Positions 7,199-14,446 of a stretch of DNA of 22,050 nt are shown one piece after another. This DNA is from a virus. The position numbers and the translations under genes are program-made. The stretch covers positions 1 to 22,050 of the IMG/VR virus record IMGVR_UViG_3300025674_000457. The stretch is one strand, 5' to 3'. Below the pieces are notes generated by a model. It ran no database searches, was not told where the DNA came from, and saw only the letters and a list, made by a program, of their open reading frames with translations. Every line of letters starts with the position of its first letter. The stretch's first letter is position 1.

Positions 7199-9141
7199 TA
7201 TCTTCTACCTCCAGCTTGAATATCTAATCTCAAAGTTCCATATCTCCAAGATTGATTAACTGCATCATTTTCTATTTTTAAACTTACTTGTCTTCCTCTA
7301 ACTCTTGTACTATGAAAAGTTGTAGTAGTATTACATGTAAATGGACCAGTAATCAAGGGACCATTAGAATCTGATTGTTCTGTTTGACCTGGATAGTTTC
7401 TAAAAAACATAGTAACTTTTGCATTGCCAGATAAATTTTTAAAGTCGGGTATAAATCTAGATACTCTCATAATGTTTTCTCCATCTCCTGCAATCCCTTG
7501 TTGTGCAGATATATCATAATCACCTGATTGGATATAAGATGTAATAGCTGTTGATACTCCATTTGCATCTACTTCATTCACTCCAGTTTCATGAGCCCAA
7601 AATTTAGATGAGCCATAAGTATTTGTCACACCATTAATAGTTGGGAAACTTGGTGTGCCATTAGTTGTAAACTGTGAAGCATAAGGTAATGCGTAAGTAT
7701 GGTTATCTGAATATGCAGTTCTAGATAAAGAACCTGTTGTCCAGGTATTTTCTAAAAAATTAAATACAACATTTCTATTTATTTGTTGAGAACCCGATGC
7801 TGCATAGAACCAACCCACTTCATTATATAAAGAGTTGTGATACCCATATGCAATTTGATTTGCATCTGCATTATATCCTAAATTATCTCCTTGTGTTGTA
7901 AATACAAAATCTTCAACTAATGATGGGAGTTGTTTAACCGTACCATCAAACATAAAAAAGCCTCCACCAAATCCCATCCAGAAAACCGCTCCTTGTGCAT
8001 ACACTGCTGCATGTTGACCTAAACATCCACAGTTAGAACCTACTTGTCTAATACTAAATGTAAAAGGTGAACCCACAAACTGTATTTGATAAGCTGCTTG
8101 ATCCGTGAGTACTAATATATAATCCTTACCTTGAACTGCAGTTATAATTTCATTACCTTGGTCAATTAAAAATGTACCTGCAGTATTAGTTGCTGTAGGT
8201 TGCCATGTATTAATATCTTCTTGATTAGAGAATCTTATAAACATTTTGTTTTGAGAAGTTGAATCTGATAAGTTATCTAAAGTTCCCATTAAAAATAAAT
8301 GTCTATCTCTATCAGAAACTAAACTCATTAAAGATGTTGTGGGAGCTCCTGATACAATTGATGCTCTAGTTTCCAATGCTCCAGAACCTGAAGGACTCCA
8401 GGTATAAGTTGCACCATTTCTAACAGTTGCAACTAGCAACTGGCCGTAATTATCGAGTGACCAGGAGCCAGGATCTAATTGAACGTTAGTTGTTGAAGCA
8501 GCATCGCCCCAACCCTGACCTGCTGCAGCCCAAACATCCACACCCCAACCATATGCTGGTGTTTGAAACACTGGGCCAATTGTAATATATGAATTTAAAG
8601 TTGCTGAACCTTGAGTTGACATACCTGTGCCGGTTTCATTTGATGGCATGGTAATTGTAAAAGTATTTCCTGTAGGTACTGAAATAATTTCAAATACATT
8701 CGTTGTAAAATCTGCTGTGGTATATCCAGTTACTCCACCGCCAGGTAAAGTAACGGATTTAAATTTAAAATAATCACCAACAGATAAACCATGTGAAGTT
8801 AAATTAACTGTTACTGTCGCTGAACCTGTTGTTGAATCAAAAGTACATCCTGTTTGATCTGCATTAATAGGTGTAATATCATAAAAACCACCTTCATAAT
8901 AAATAACTAAAATTTTAGCAGTACCTAAAGCTGCATATTTTCTTCCTTGTAAATCTGTCCAAGTATGTTGATTTCTGACAGGTCCTGATAATGTATTATT
9001 AACTAGTTCTTGCCAACCACCTATTTTTTCGGGTTGGCCATATCTAAAACGTACATTATCTCCATCTACCCATTGCCCTTCGGCACCGGTTTCTGTAGCT
9101 TGTTTATTAAAACCTGGCTTAAATTGTATTTTTTGCAGCAT
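7198..9141 (-). CDS. Tail hub/nozzle protein, P22 gp10-like / T7 gp12-like
   Basis: This 647-residue protein opens with FKPGFNKQATETGAEGQWVD (7-26) and then a GDNVRFRYGQPEKIGGWQ stretch, the N-terminal signature I associate with podovirus tail nozzle or 'packaged DNA stabilisation' proteins. The rest is beta-rich with many Gly, Thr and aromatic residues, as expected for the propeller-bearing nozzle that forms the lower tail tube. Length fits that family (roughly 500-800 residues). The gene resumes the structural module directly after the accessory island, and its start lies 23 bases inside the end of the nucleotidyltransferase gene. It would act in the mature virion as a gate for DNA exit. 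Confidence 0.75.
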   Translation of the reverse strand: MLQKIQFKPGFNKQATETGAEGQWVDGDNVRFRYGQPEKIGGWQELVNNTLSGPVRNQHTWTDLQGRKYAALGTAKILVIYYEGGFYDITPINADQTGCTFDSTTGSATVTVNLTSHGLSVGDYFKFKSVTLPGGGVTGYTTADFTTNVFEIISVPTGNTFTITMPSNETGTGMSTQGSATLNSYITIGPVFQTPAYGWGVDVWAAAGQGWGDAASTTNVQLDPGSWSLDNYGQLLVATVRNGATYTWSPSGSGALETRASIVSGAPTTSLMSLVSDRDRHLFLMGTLDNLSDSTSQNKMFIRFSNQEDINTWQPTATNTAGTFLIDQGNEIITAVQGKDYILVLTDQAAYQIQFVGSPFTFSIRQVGSNCGCLGQHAAVYAQGAVFWMGFGGGFFMFDGTVKQLPSLVEDFVFTTQGDNLGYNADANQIAYGYHNSLYNEVGWFYAASGSQQINRNVVFNFLENTWTTGSLSRTAYSDNHTYALPYASQFTTNGTPSFPTINGVTNTYGSSKFWAHETGVNEVDANGVSTAITSYIQSGDYDISAQQGIAGDGENIMRVSRFIPDFKNLSGNAKVTMFFRNYPGQTEQSDSNGPLITGPFTCNTTTTFHSTRVRGRQVSLKIENDAVNQSWRYGTLRLDIQAGGRR

Positions 9142-9478
9142 TCAACTTCCTTATTTTTGTAGCAGAAATAGCCTGTATTTTATCAGGTAATACTATTTCT
9201 TCAACCTTATATCCTACGTCTCTACCATAGCATATATTGGTTATATTTGGAACTTGAATTATTTCAAATTTTCCTTTGTATTCTCGTAAGGCATACTTAA
9301 TTTTTTCTTTAACTTGCTCAAAATCATAAGGATTGTTTTCAGATATAGGCATTGATCTAACCATAATAATTACTTGCCCTGTCTTTTCTAAAGATTTTTT
9401 AAACAATTCTTGATGTCCTTGATGCCAAGGTTGCCATCTTCCTAACATCAATGCTGTCGGTTTATCCCAATCTATCAC
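9119..9478 (-). CDS. Small HxGH-motif nucleotidyltransferase (ATP-sulfurylase-like or NMN adenylyltransferase-like)
   Basis: This 119-residue protein has a clear nucleotidylyl transferase fold signature: GRWQPWHQGH (13-22), with the HxGH histidines at 19 and 22, and a C-terminal ISATKIR (104-110) matching the ISxTxxR nucleotide-binding motif of this superfamily. Such enzymes transfer AMP or CMP from a nucleotide triphosphate to an acceptor. Candidates are sulfate (ATP sulfurylase activity), nicotinamide mononucleotide, or a sugar or polyol phosphate. It overlaps the APS-kinase-like gene by 17 bases, and sulfotransferase genes lie in the same island, so sulfate activation is attractive. However, the protein is far shorter than true ATP sulfurylases, and the NENPF-like segment (ISENNPYDF, 45-53) also resembles NMN adenylyltransferases. 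Substrate is unresolved. Confidence 0.75.
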   Translation of the reverse strand: MIDWDKPTALMLGRWQPWHQGHQELFKKSLEKTGQVIIMVRSMPISENNPYDFEQVKEKIKYALREYKGKFEIIQVPNITNICYGRDVGYKVEEIVLPDKIQAISATKIRKLNAAKNTI

Positions 9479-9851
9479 GAAGTTCCTTTATAATTTTATC
9501 ATAATCATAGTCATCTATAATGTAATTTGGGTTTAAAGGTCTTTCAAATATTTGATTGGTGTCTTCATATCTTCCAGATTCAATAGTATTCATCCAAATT
9601 GTAATATCATAATATTTTCTATAGTCATCAAAAGGACATATAAAATCTACTACACAATTTTTAGTTGTTAGTTTAGTTAACCTTTCCATTCGAATTGCTT
9701 GTCTAGTTCTAGCAGCTGGAGCAAAATCCCAATCACTAAATATAGTTCTTATTTCATCAGCATTAAAATAAGCAACATTTAAATCTTTACATAATTTTTT
9801 AGCAAAGGTTGTTTTTCCAGATCCAGGTAATCCATATATTAATATATTCAT
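9462..9851 (-). CDS. Miniature APS-kinase-like P-loop kinase
   Basis: This 129-residue protein begins with a Walker A motif, GLPGSGKT (7-14). FNADEIR (29-35) sits where APS kinases carry their DGDN.R substrate loop. VDFICPFDDYR (68-78) resembles the F-I-S-P-x-x-x-x-R segment of APS kinases, and ERPLNPNYII (103-112) resembles their conserved E-x-P-x-x-P stretch. APS kinase phosphorylates adenylyl sulfate to PAPS, the donor for sulfotransferases, two of which are encoded 3 to 5 kb upstream in the same array. The protein is markedly shorter than usual (about 170-200 residues) and I do not see the canonical KGLYxKA lid motif. A different small-molecule kinase remains possible. Its ATG shares one base with the previous stop. 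Confidence 0.7.
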   Translation of the reverse strand: MNILIYGLPGSGKTTFAKKLCKDLNVAYFNADEIRTIFSDWDFAPAARTRQAIRMERLTKLTTKNCVVDFICPFDDYRKYYDITIWMNTIESGRYEDTNQIFERPLNPNYIIDDYDYDKIIKELRDRLG

Positions 9852-10384
9852 TATGGATAAAAATTAAAATTAATAACTATTCTACAGTTTTTATCAGTGC
9901 AGCTTGTTCCTGAATGAGGAGTATTTGCATCAAAAAAAACTATTTTATTTTCTTCACTGTTTACTTTTGTCTTACCTATTTTAGTGTAACCATTACAAGT
10001 ATTTATATAATATACAGCAGTGACCATGCCTTTTAAACTTGTTTGAGATCTATGAATTTTATCTATTGTCCCTATTTCAATATTATCAGCTATATTAAAA
10101 TCTGTATGTTCTCCATGTACACAAATTTTATTTGTTTTTGTCAATAAGTTAGCTTTAATTCTAACAATTGAAGTAGGTTTTATTTTATCTATAATAGGGA
10201 CTAAATCATCAACGTGTTCTGATTTAGGAGAATATTCATCATAAAAAGTATGAACAAGTTGAAAATGACCGTCATCATATCTTGTAACTCCTTCAACAAA
10301 AGTCCAGTTAAATAAGTGACTAGTCATTTTATTTTTAAGTGCACTAAATTGTTCGTAAGGTAAAAAATTTTTTATAATCTTCAT
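9851..10384 (-). CDS. 2-oxoglutarate/Fe(II)-dependent oxygenase, HxD type
   Basis: This 177-residue protein has the double-stranded beta-helix signature of 2OG/Fe(II) oxygenases. GEHTDF supplies H93 and D95, FFDANTPHSG supplies the distal H157, and R168 in CRIVINFNF is the likely 2-oxoglutarate salt-bridge residue. The MKIIKNFLPYEQF start is typical of prolyl-hydroxylase-like members. The predicted reaction is hydroxylation of a protein or small-molecule substrate with decarboxylation of 2-oxoglutarate to succinate. It overlaps the upstream oxygenase gene by four bases (ATGA) and the kinase gene by one. The substrate is unknown. It is one of six such proteins in the island. Confidence 0.8.
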   Translation of the reverse strand: MKIIKNFLPYEQFSALKNKMTSHLFNWTFVEGVTRYDDGHFQLVHTFYDEYSPKSEHVDDLVPIIDKIKPTSIVRIKANLLTKTNKICVHGEHTDFNIADNIEIGTIDKIHRSQTSLKGMVTAVYYINTCNGYTKIGKTKVNSEENKIVFFDANTPHSGTSCTDKNCRIVINFNFYP

Positions 10385-10929
10385 ATTTTTATATTGTCAC
10401 TTTTTACAAAATTTAAATTTAAAGAGAAAATAGATTTTCTATTATTACTTTTATTAATAGGTGATCTATGTAAAAGATAAGATGGAAATATTATAAAATC
10501 ACCTTCTTTTAATTTTGTTGTTTTTAAAATAGATTTTGTTTTATAATCTAGTATCTCTGTTTTCATATTAGAATCTTTTAACTCTAGGTAATATACACTA
10601 CTGTAATTACAGTCTGGATGCGTGTGCCAATCATGAAAATTATTTTTTGTGTATTGTTGAAACCAAGATTTTATAATTCTTACATGCTCACAATAAAAAA
10701 ACTTAGCTGTTTCTAATAAATAAGGTGTTAACATTTTATATAAAGTATCTACATATTCTCTTTTAGTATTACTATCTATATTCCAATCAGTCTTATAAAT
10801 ATTTTGATGTTGTTGATCTATTTTTGATTTAGGTGTTTGTTCAATTAAAGATAATAATTTTTCTTTATATTGATTGTGCTCTTTAACATGATGCACAAAA
10901 TAGTAACTATTTATATCTTTTATAATCAT
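10381..10929 (-). CDS. 2OG-Fe(II) oxygenase-like protein, HxH type
   Basis: This 182-residue protein shows WHTHPDCNYSSVYYLEL (101-117), then GDFIIFPSYLLHRSP (143-157) and RKSIFSLNLNF (164-174). Candidate metal ligands are H102 with H104, and H154, with R164 for 2-oxoglutarate. The arrangement matches the putative 2OG-Fe(II) oxygenase family seen in many marine phages (PF13759-like), in which HxH stands where classical enzymes have HxD/E. The fold is predicted to be a jelly-roll. It is flanked by two more oxygenase genes with ATGA overlaps at both ends. The substrate is unknown. Confidence 0.75.
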   Translation of the reverse strand: MIIKDINSYYFVHHVKEHNQYKEKLLSLIEQTPKSKIDQQHQNIYKTDWNIDSNTKREYVDTLYKMLTPYLLETAKFFYCEHVRIIKSWFQQYTKNNFHDWHTHPDCNYSSVYYLELKDSNMKTEILDYKTKSILKTTKLKEGDFIIFPSYLLHRSPINKSNNRKSIFSLNLNFVKSDNIKI

Positions 10930-11516
10930 TTATCATTCACATAGGATAGCGCTGACATATCTCCAAAACTTTCAAAAATAAAAGTATTAAAAGATAAACT
11001 AAACCTTACTAATTCCGTATGGTTTACAGGAACCTGATGTTGTATATTTGATGGAAACAATATTAACTCTCCATCTTTAATTTCAAATAACATATTAGAG
11101 TAATTATAAGGAGTATTTTTTCCAGAAAATATAATCTGTTTTTTATCACTAGTAGAAAAAACAATAGGACATCCAGTTCCCTCTACTTTAAAATAGAATA
11201 CGCCGCTAAGAATACTATTTGGGTGATAGTGAGGATGATGCTCAGAACCTTTATTATTTTGATTACACCAAGACTGCGTAATTTTTAAATTATGAGACAC
11301 ACCTAAAACTTCTTTAGAATAATTTTTAATTGATTCATCAAAAAAAGTTTTTAGTTTTTTTAATTTTTTATTACTTAAAATAAAAGAATCTTGACTTTTA
11401 TAATTGGAAACATTTTTAATGTATTCAACTGATTGAATATATTTAAATTCTTTATCAAAATTATCTTGATATCTAAAGACTCCAACCGTAGTTGGAAACA
11501 TATTTATAAGTTCCAT
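10926..11516 (-). CDS. 2OG-Fe(II) oxygenase-like protein, HxH type
   Basis: This 196-residue protein carries EHHPHYHPNSILSGVFYF (92-109), LILFPSNIQHQVP (151-163) and VRFSLSFN (170-177). H96 and H98 (or neighbouring His 93/94), H160 and R171 are the candidate iron and 2-oxoglutarate residues. The 'HPNS-LSG-FYF' and 'FPSNIQHQV' strands are hallmarks of the PF13759-like putative 2OG-Fe(II) oxygenases. The N-terminal MELINMFPTTVGVF start is also typical of that family ('FPtpv' opening). It begins a run of three consecutive oxygenase genes with four-base overlaps. The substrate is unknown. Confidence 0.8.
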   Translation of the reverse strand: MELINMFPTTVGVFRYQDNFDKEFKYIQSVEYIKNVSNYKSQDSFILSNKKLKKLKTFFDESIKNYSKEVLGVSHNLKITQSWCNQNNKGSEHHPHYHPNSILSGVFYFKVEGTGCPIVFSTSDKKQIIFSGKNTPYNYSNMLFEIKDGELILFPSNIQHQVPVNHTELVRFSLSFNTFIFESFGDMSALSYVNDK

Positions 11517-11522
11517 ACTTTC

Positions 11523-11864
11523 TTAGTAGGTACAAATATTATCTGTGTTTTCCTCCGGATGTATTGTGTACCAAATTTTTTTAGCAGCTTGATTCCAGTT
11601 AAAAGGAACTGGAGTATCAGGAGCATCCCCTAGTGGATTTCCTGGTTGTGTTTCATCAGCTGGCATTAAAGTTTGTAAATGAGTTTCTATATCTGCAATA
11701 GAAGTTAATTCACCATCTCCATTATTTGATGGATTGTCTACCGATAAACCTATCGCAGGTCTAGTATTTTGATCTAATAATCTAACGTCTTGAAAAAAAG
11801 TTTTTTCTATATAATCAGGCGCTTCATTACCTGTCATAGTGAATTTAAGTATTTTCTTTGCCAT
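11523..11864 (-). CDS. Hypothetical protein within the accessory island
   Basis: This 113-residue acidic protein belongs to no family I recognise. It begins MAKKILKFTMTGNEAPDYIE, has an Asn/Asp/Pro-rich centre (residues 45-90) and ends with an aromatic-containing tail (AAKKIWYTIHPEENTD, about 93-108). No metal-binding or nucleotide-binding motif is clear. Its start lies 20 bases inside the end of the coiled-coil gene upstream, so the two are likely expressed together. It could be a small partner of that protein. Confidence 0.55.
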   Translation of the reverse strand: MAKKILKFTMTGNEAPDYIEKTFFQDVRLLDQNTRPAIGLSVDNPSNNGDGELTSIADIETHLQTLMPADETQPGNPLGDAPDTPVPFNWNQAAKKIWYTIHPEENTDNICTY

Positions 11865-12732
11865 TTTTTTTACCTGTGTTTTTAGTAGCTAAAGAAGACT
11901 TATCCATTATATTAAAGTTTTTATTTTTAACATTTAAAATAACGTCATCTTTAAAAATGTTATAACATTTCTCTAAAAATTGTAAAGTCATCTTTTGAGT
12001 AGGATATTTGCCTTCTTTTAATAATTCTTCCTCTTGTATTAAATAGTCTGTCAAAAGGGTTTGAGCAGTAGCTCCATTTACACCAATATCAAAAAGGTAT
12101 ATATAATTACCTTCATCTATTCTACCTCCACTTGCTCTGGCTGCATGTAAGGCTTGTTTCATAGCAGTATATATATGATGTTTTATTTCTCCTTTTTCAT
12201 ACTCTTCTTCAGTAATATCTTTTTTACCTAAATTTTTTAATAAAGTTTCATATTGATTAGTAAAAAAATTTAACTTTCTAATCCCACCTCTAATGTATTT
12301 CATAGCATTTTTATTACCTACTTCCATATGAAGTATCCTTGCTTCTAACATTTCTTTTTCTAAATCATCTTTAGTTTCAAGTAATTTTCTTCTTCTTTGA
12401 TTAATCATAATCTCAGTCTTTTTTATATTTAACATACCTTCTTCAATACCGTTTTTAGTTTGTTCTATTTCTGCAAGAAGACCATACATTTGTCTCTCAG
12501 GGGTAAGGTAAGTTACATCAACACTAACTTCCATAAACTGAGATTTAGCCTTATAAAAATTTTCTAAAGTTTTTGAAATAGCAGGCATTTTTTTATTGAT
12601 ATTTTTTATCATGCCTTTGTACTGTTTACTAACTTGAGGAAGATGTGTTTGAATATCTTTAATAACTAAATCAGAAGAATGTTCTTGATTAGATAGTAAA
12701 TTACTTACTGATTTATTTTTCTTTTTACTCAT
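11845..12732 (-). CDS. Coiled-coil protein of unknown function within the island
   Basis: This 295-residue, Lys/Glu-rich protein has a long predicted coiled coil at about residues 79-170 (heptad-like stretches such as LLAEIEQTKNGIEEGMLNIK). A non-coiled, conserved-looking segment follows, ASGGRIDEGNYIYLFDIGVN (200-219), and then a short helical tail that is Lys/Asn-rich. I recall the 'GGxIDEGNxIYLFxxGxNG' segment from other marine phages, where it is also uncharacterised. The gene overlaps the second sulfotransferase gene by 8 bases and the small acidic gene by 20. It may be a scaffold or structural protein rather than an enzyme; function unknown. Confidence 0.6.
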   Translation of the reverse strand: MSKKKNKSVSNLLSNQEHSSDLVIKDIQTHLPQVSKQYKGMIKNINKKMPAISKTLENFYKAKSQFMEVSVDVTYLTPERQMYGLLAEIEQTKNGIEEGMLNIKKTEIMINQRRRKLLETKDDLEKEMLEARILHMEVGNKNAMKYIRGGIRKLNFFTNQYETLLKNLGKKDITEEEYEKGEIKHHIYTAMKQALHAARASGGRIDEGNYIYLFDIGVNGATAQTLLTDYLIQEEELLKEGKYPTQKMTLQFLEKCYNIFKDDVILNVKNKNFNIMDKSSLATKNTGKKNGKENT

Positions 12733-13321
12733 CGGTTATAACCTTTCCTAATTGCCAATACCAAAACTTATTACTTTTTAAAATTTGTTGATATATAAAA
12801 TAATCTATTTCAAGGTATTTTTCAAGAGATGTTTTAAAATTAATATTGTTATTAATAAATTTATTTATTTTATTTTTAATAGTTGAAGATCCTTTATTTT
12901 CGTGAAACACGGTATTAAAATTAATTTTTAAAAAATCATTTAAATCTTCATGTTTCACAAACATATTAACCTTACTGCCTATTAAATAAGTAGATTGTAA
13001 TATAGTTAAAGGAATTAAAGATATAGATCTTAATTCAAAATCAATGGTATTAAACAATAATTGTTTTAAATTTAATTTATTCAAATCTATATTTGAAATA
13101 GATAGATTATGAGCAAGTCCAGATACAAATCTTTCTTTAGGATCTCTAAAAATGGTCCAACAAAACTTACCACTTTGTAAATTTTGATTCATGGTCCAAT
13201 TAATTTTTTTATTTTCTAAAGTCTTAAATACAGACTGACAACCTGTTTTATGTATTAATAAATATTCAAAATTTTTAGTTTCTATAAATTCTAAATTTTG
13301 AACAAACATATTATTTTTCAA
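12725..13321 (-). CDS. Sulfotransferase-like protein (carbohydrate sulfotransferase type)
   Basis: This 198-residue protein has two hallmarks of the membrane-type carbohydrate sulfotransferase superfamily. IHKTGCQS (23-30) stands where these enzymes have the K-x-x-x-T/S PAPS 5'-phosphosulfate loop, and FRDPKERFVSG (58-68) matches the R-D-P-x-x-R-x-x-S 3'-phosphate-binding motif. Predicted role: transfer of a sulfo group from PAPS to a hydroxyl on a glycan or protein. The C-terminal half is Asn/Lys/Ile-rich and more diverged. No membrane anchor is evident. It overlaps an oxygenase gene upstream by 11 bases, and the PAPS-producing candidates lie downstream in the same array. Confidence 0.7.
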   Translation of the reverse strand: MKNNMFVQNLEFIETKNFEYLLIHKTGCQSVFKTLENKKINWTMNQNLQSGKFCWTIFRDPKERFVSGLAHNLSISNIDLNKLNLKQLLFNTIDFELRSISLIPLTILQSTYLIGSKVNMFVKHEDLNDFLKINFNTVFHENKGSSTIKNKINKFINNNINFKTSLEKYLEIDYFIYQQILKSNKFWYWQLGKVITDE

Positions 13322-13781
13322 AACTTTTAAAAGCTAAAGTCACTCTTGGAGTATTTATTTCTTTAGGTGCTCTACCTCTATGTTTCTTTTTAGCATCAAA
13401 AATAACTAGTCTATTAGCAACAAAATCTATTTTATTTATTTTATCTGTCTTAATCTCAAACTGCCCAGAACCTTTAGACAAGGTAGGAGAAATCATAACT
13501 AACGCTGTTTTAGTTCCAGGATCCACATGCCAATCTCCATCCATACCATTAAACTGCATATTTGTATAACAACCTTCAAATTCTTTAAAATCTGTATGAG
13601 GTAAAATTTTTTTAGCTATAAAATTTAAAGTGGGATCTTTAACATTTAAAGAAGCAATAAAAAATGTATTACCATTTTCGTCAACAGAAGTTTGAGAATA
13701 TTTGTAATTAGCTTCATAAATCAATAAATCTTGAATATGATTAAAAAAATCTAATTCTAAAAAATTATCTATAATCTTCAT
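13311..13781 (-). CDS. 2-oxoglutarate/Fe(II)-dependent oxygenase, HxD type
   Basis: This compact 156-residue protein has a classical 2OG-Fe(II) oxygenase signature: DWHVDPG with H85 and D87, VIFDAKKKHRG with H134, and PRVTLAFK with R146. The MKIIDNFLELDFFN opening is shared with other prolyl-hydroxylase-like phage proteins and with the HxD oxygenase downstream at 9851-10384. Predicted reaction: hydroxylation coupled to 2-oxoglutarate decarboxylation; substrate unknown. Its start overlaps the upstream gene by four bases (ATGA) and its end overlaps the second sulfotransferase gene by 11, so it sits directly between two candidate modification enzymes. Confidence 0.8.
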   Translation of the reverse strand: MKIIDNFLELDFFNHIQDLLIYEANYKYSQTSVDENGNTFFIASLNVKDPTLNFIAKKILPHTDFKEFEGCYTNMQFNGMDGDWHVDPGTKTALVMISPTLSKGSGQFEIKTDKINKIDFVANRLVIFDAKKKHRGRAPKEINTPRVTLAFKSFEK

Positions 13782-14446
13782 ACAATTCTATGACATGTTC
13801 CAATAGGAAAATAAGGAGCGACAATTTCTTGAAAAAATATAACCATCGTTAATCTTTCTTCTTCATCAGTACCGTAACCATCTGCAGCGTGCCATTGAGC
13901 GGCATCAAAAGAAATAGCTCTGTTATAAATTCCTTTAAAAGTTGTAGTTTTTTCAAATTGATCATTACTCTCTTTTAAAGCATTAACATGTTCTTTAGAC
14001 ACGTTTTTATTTCCATAAAGTAAAGAGGAGTTCCATTCGCCATGTAATTCTTCTGCAAATAATTTTTTAGGTCTATATATAGAAGTTCCTTTTGTACAAT
14101 TTTTCGATAAATAAATTATTGATGAAAGCATGTTTGGTATATCTCTATGTACCCATCCAGTATTTATTTCTTCATTAAATTTTTCTATTTTTTGAAAATA
14201 ACTTGCCGCTTGAAAATGTATAATTTGATTAGAGAAAGCGGTGGTTCTAAAAGGATAATACATACTTAAAACTTTCATACAAACGTAGTTATGAAAAGTA
14301 GGGTTTAAAATATGCAAACTTTCAGTTCTTTCTCCAGGCCAATAGTCACCTTTAGTTTTCCTTTTATATTTTAACGTTGAAGCATAATTTTTAACTTCAT
14401 CAGGTCTATCAAAAAAATTATCTATACACAAAGATGGAAAATTCAT
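13778..14446 (-). CDS. DUF6445-like 2OG-Fe(II) oxygenase-related protein
   Basis: This 222-residue protein shows WVHRDIPNMLSSIIYLS (98-114), with H100 and D102 as an HxD pair, then ISFDAAQWHAADGYG (178-192) with H186, and ERLTMVIFF (197-205) with R198. This is the pattern of the DUF6445-type, 2OG-Fe(II) oxygenase-like family, and includes the 'GTSIYRP' strand (120-126). The start is set by a GGAG Shine-Dalgarno sequence 8 bases before the ATG, lying in the end of the upstream sulfotransferase gene; the stop and start are directly abutting (TAAATG). The substrate is unknown. Confidence 0.7.
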   Translation of the reverse strand: MNFPSLCIDNFFDRPDEVKNYASTLKYKRKTKGDYWPGERTESLHILNPTFHNYVCMKVLSMYYPFRTTAFSNQIIHFQAASYFQKIEKFNEEINTGWVHRDIPNMLSSIIYLSKNCTKGTSIYRPKKLFAEELHGEWNSSLLYGNKNVSKEHVNALKESNDQFEKTTTFKGIYNRAISFDAAQWHAADGYGTDEEERLTMVIFFQEIVAPYFPIGTCHRIV

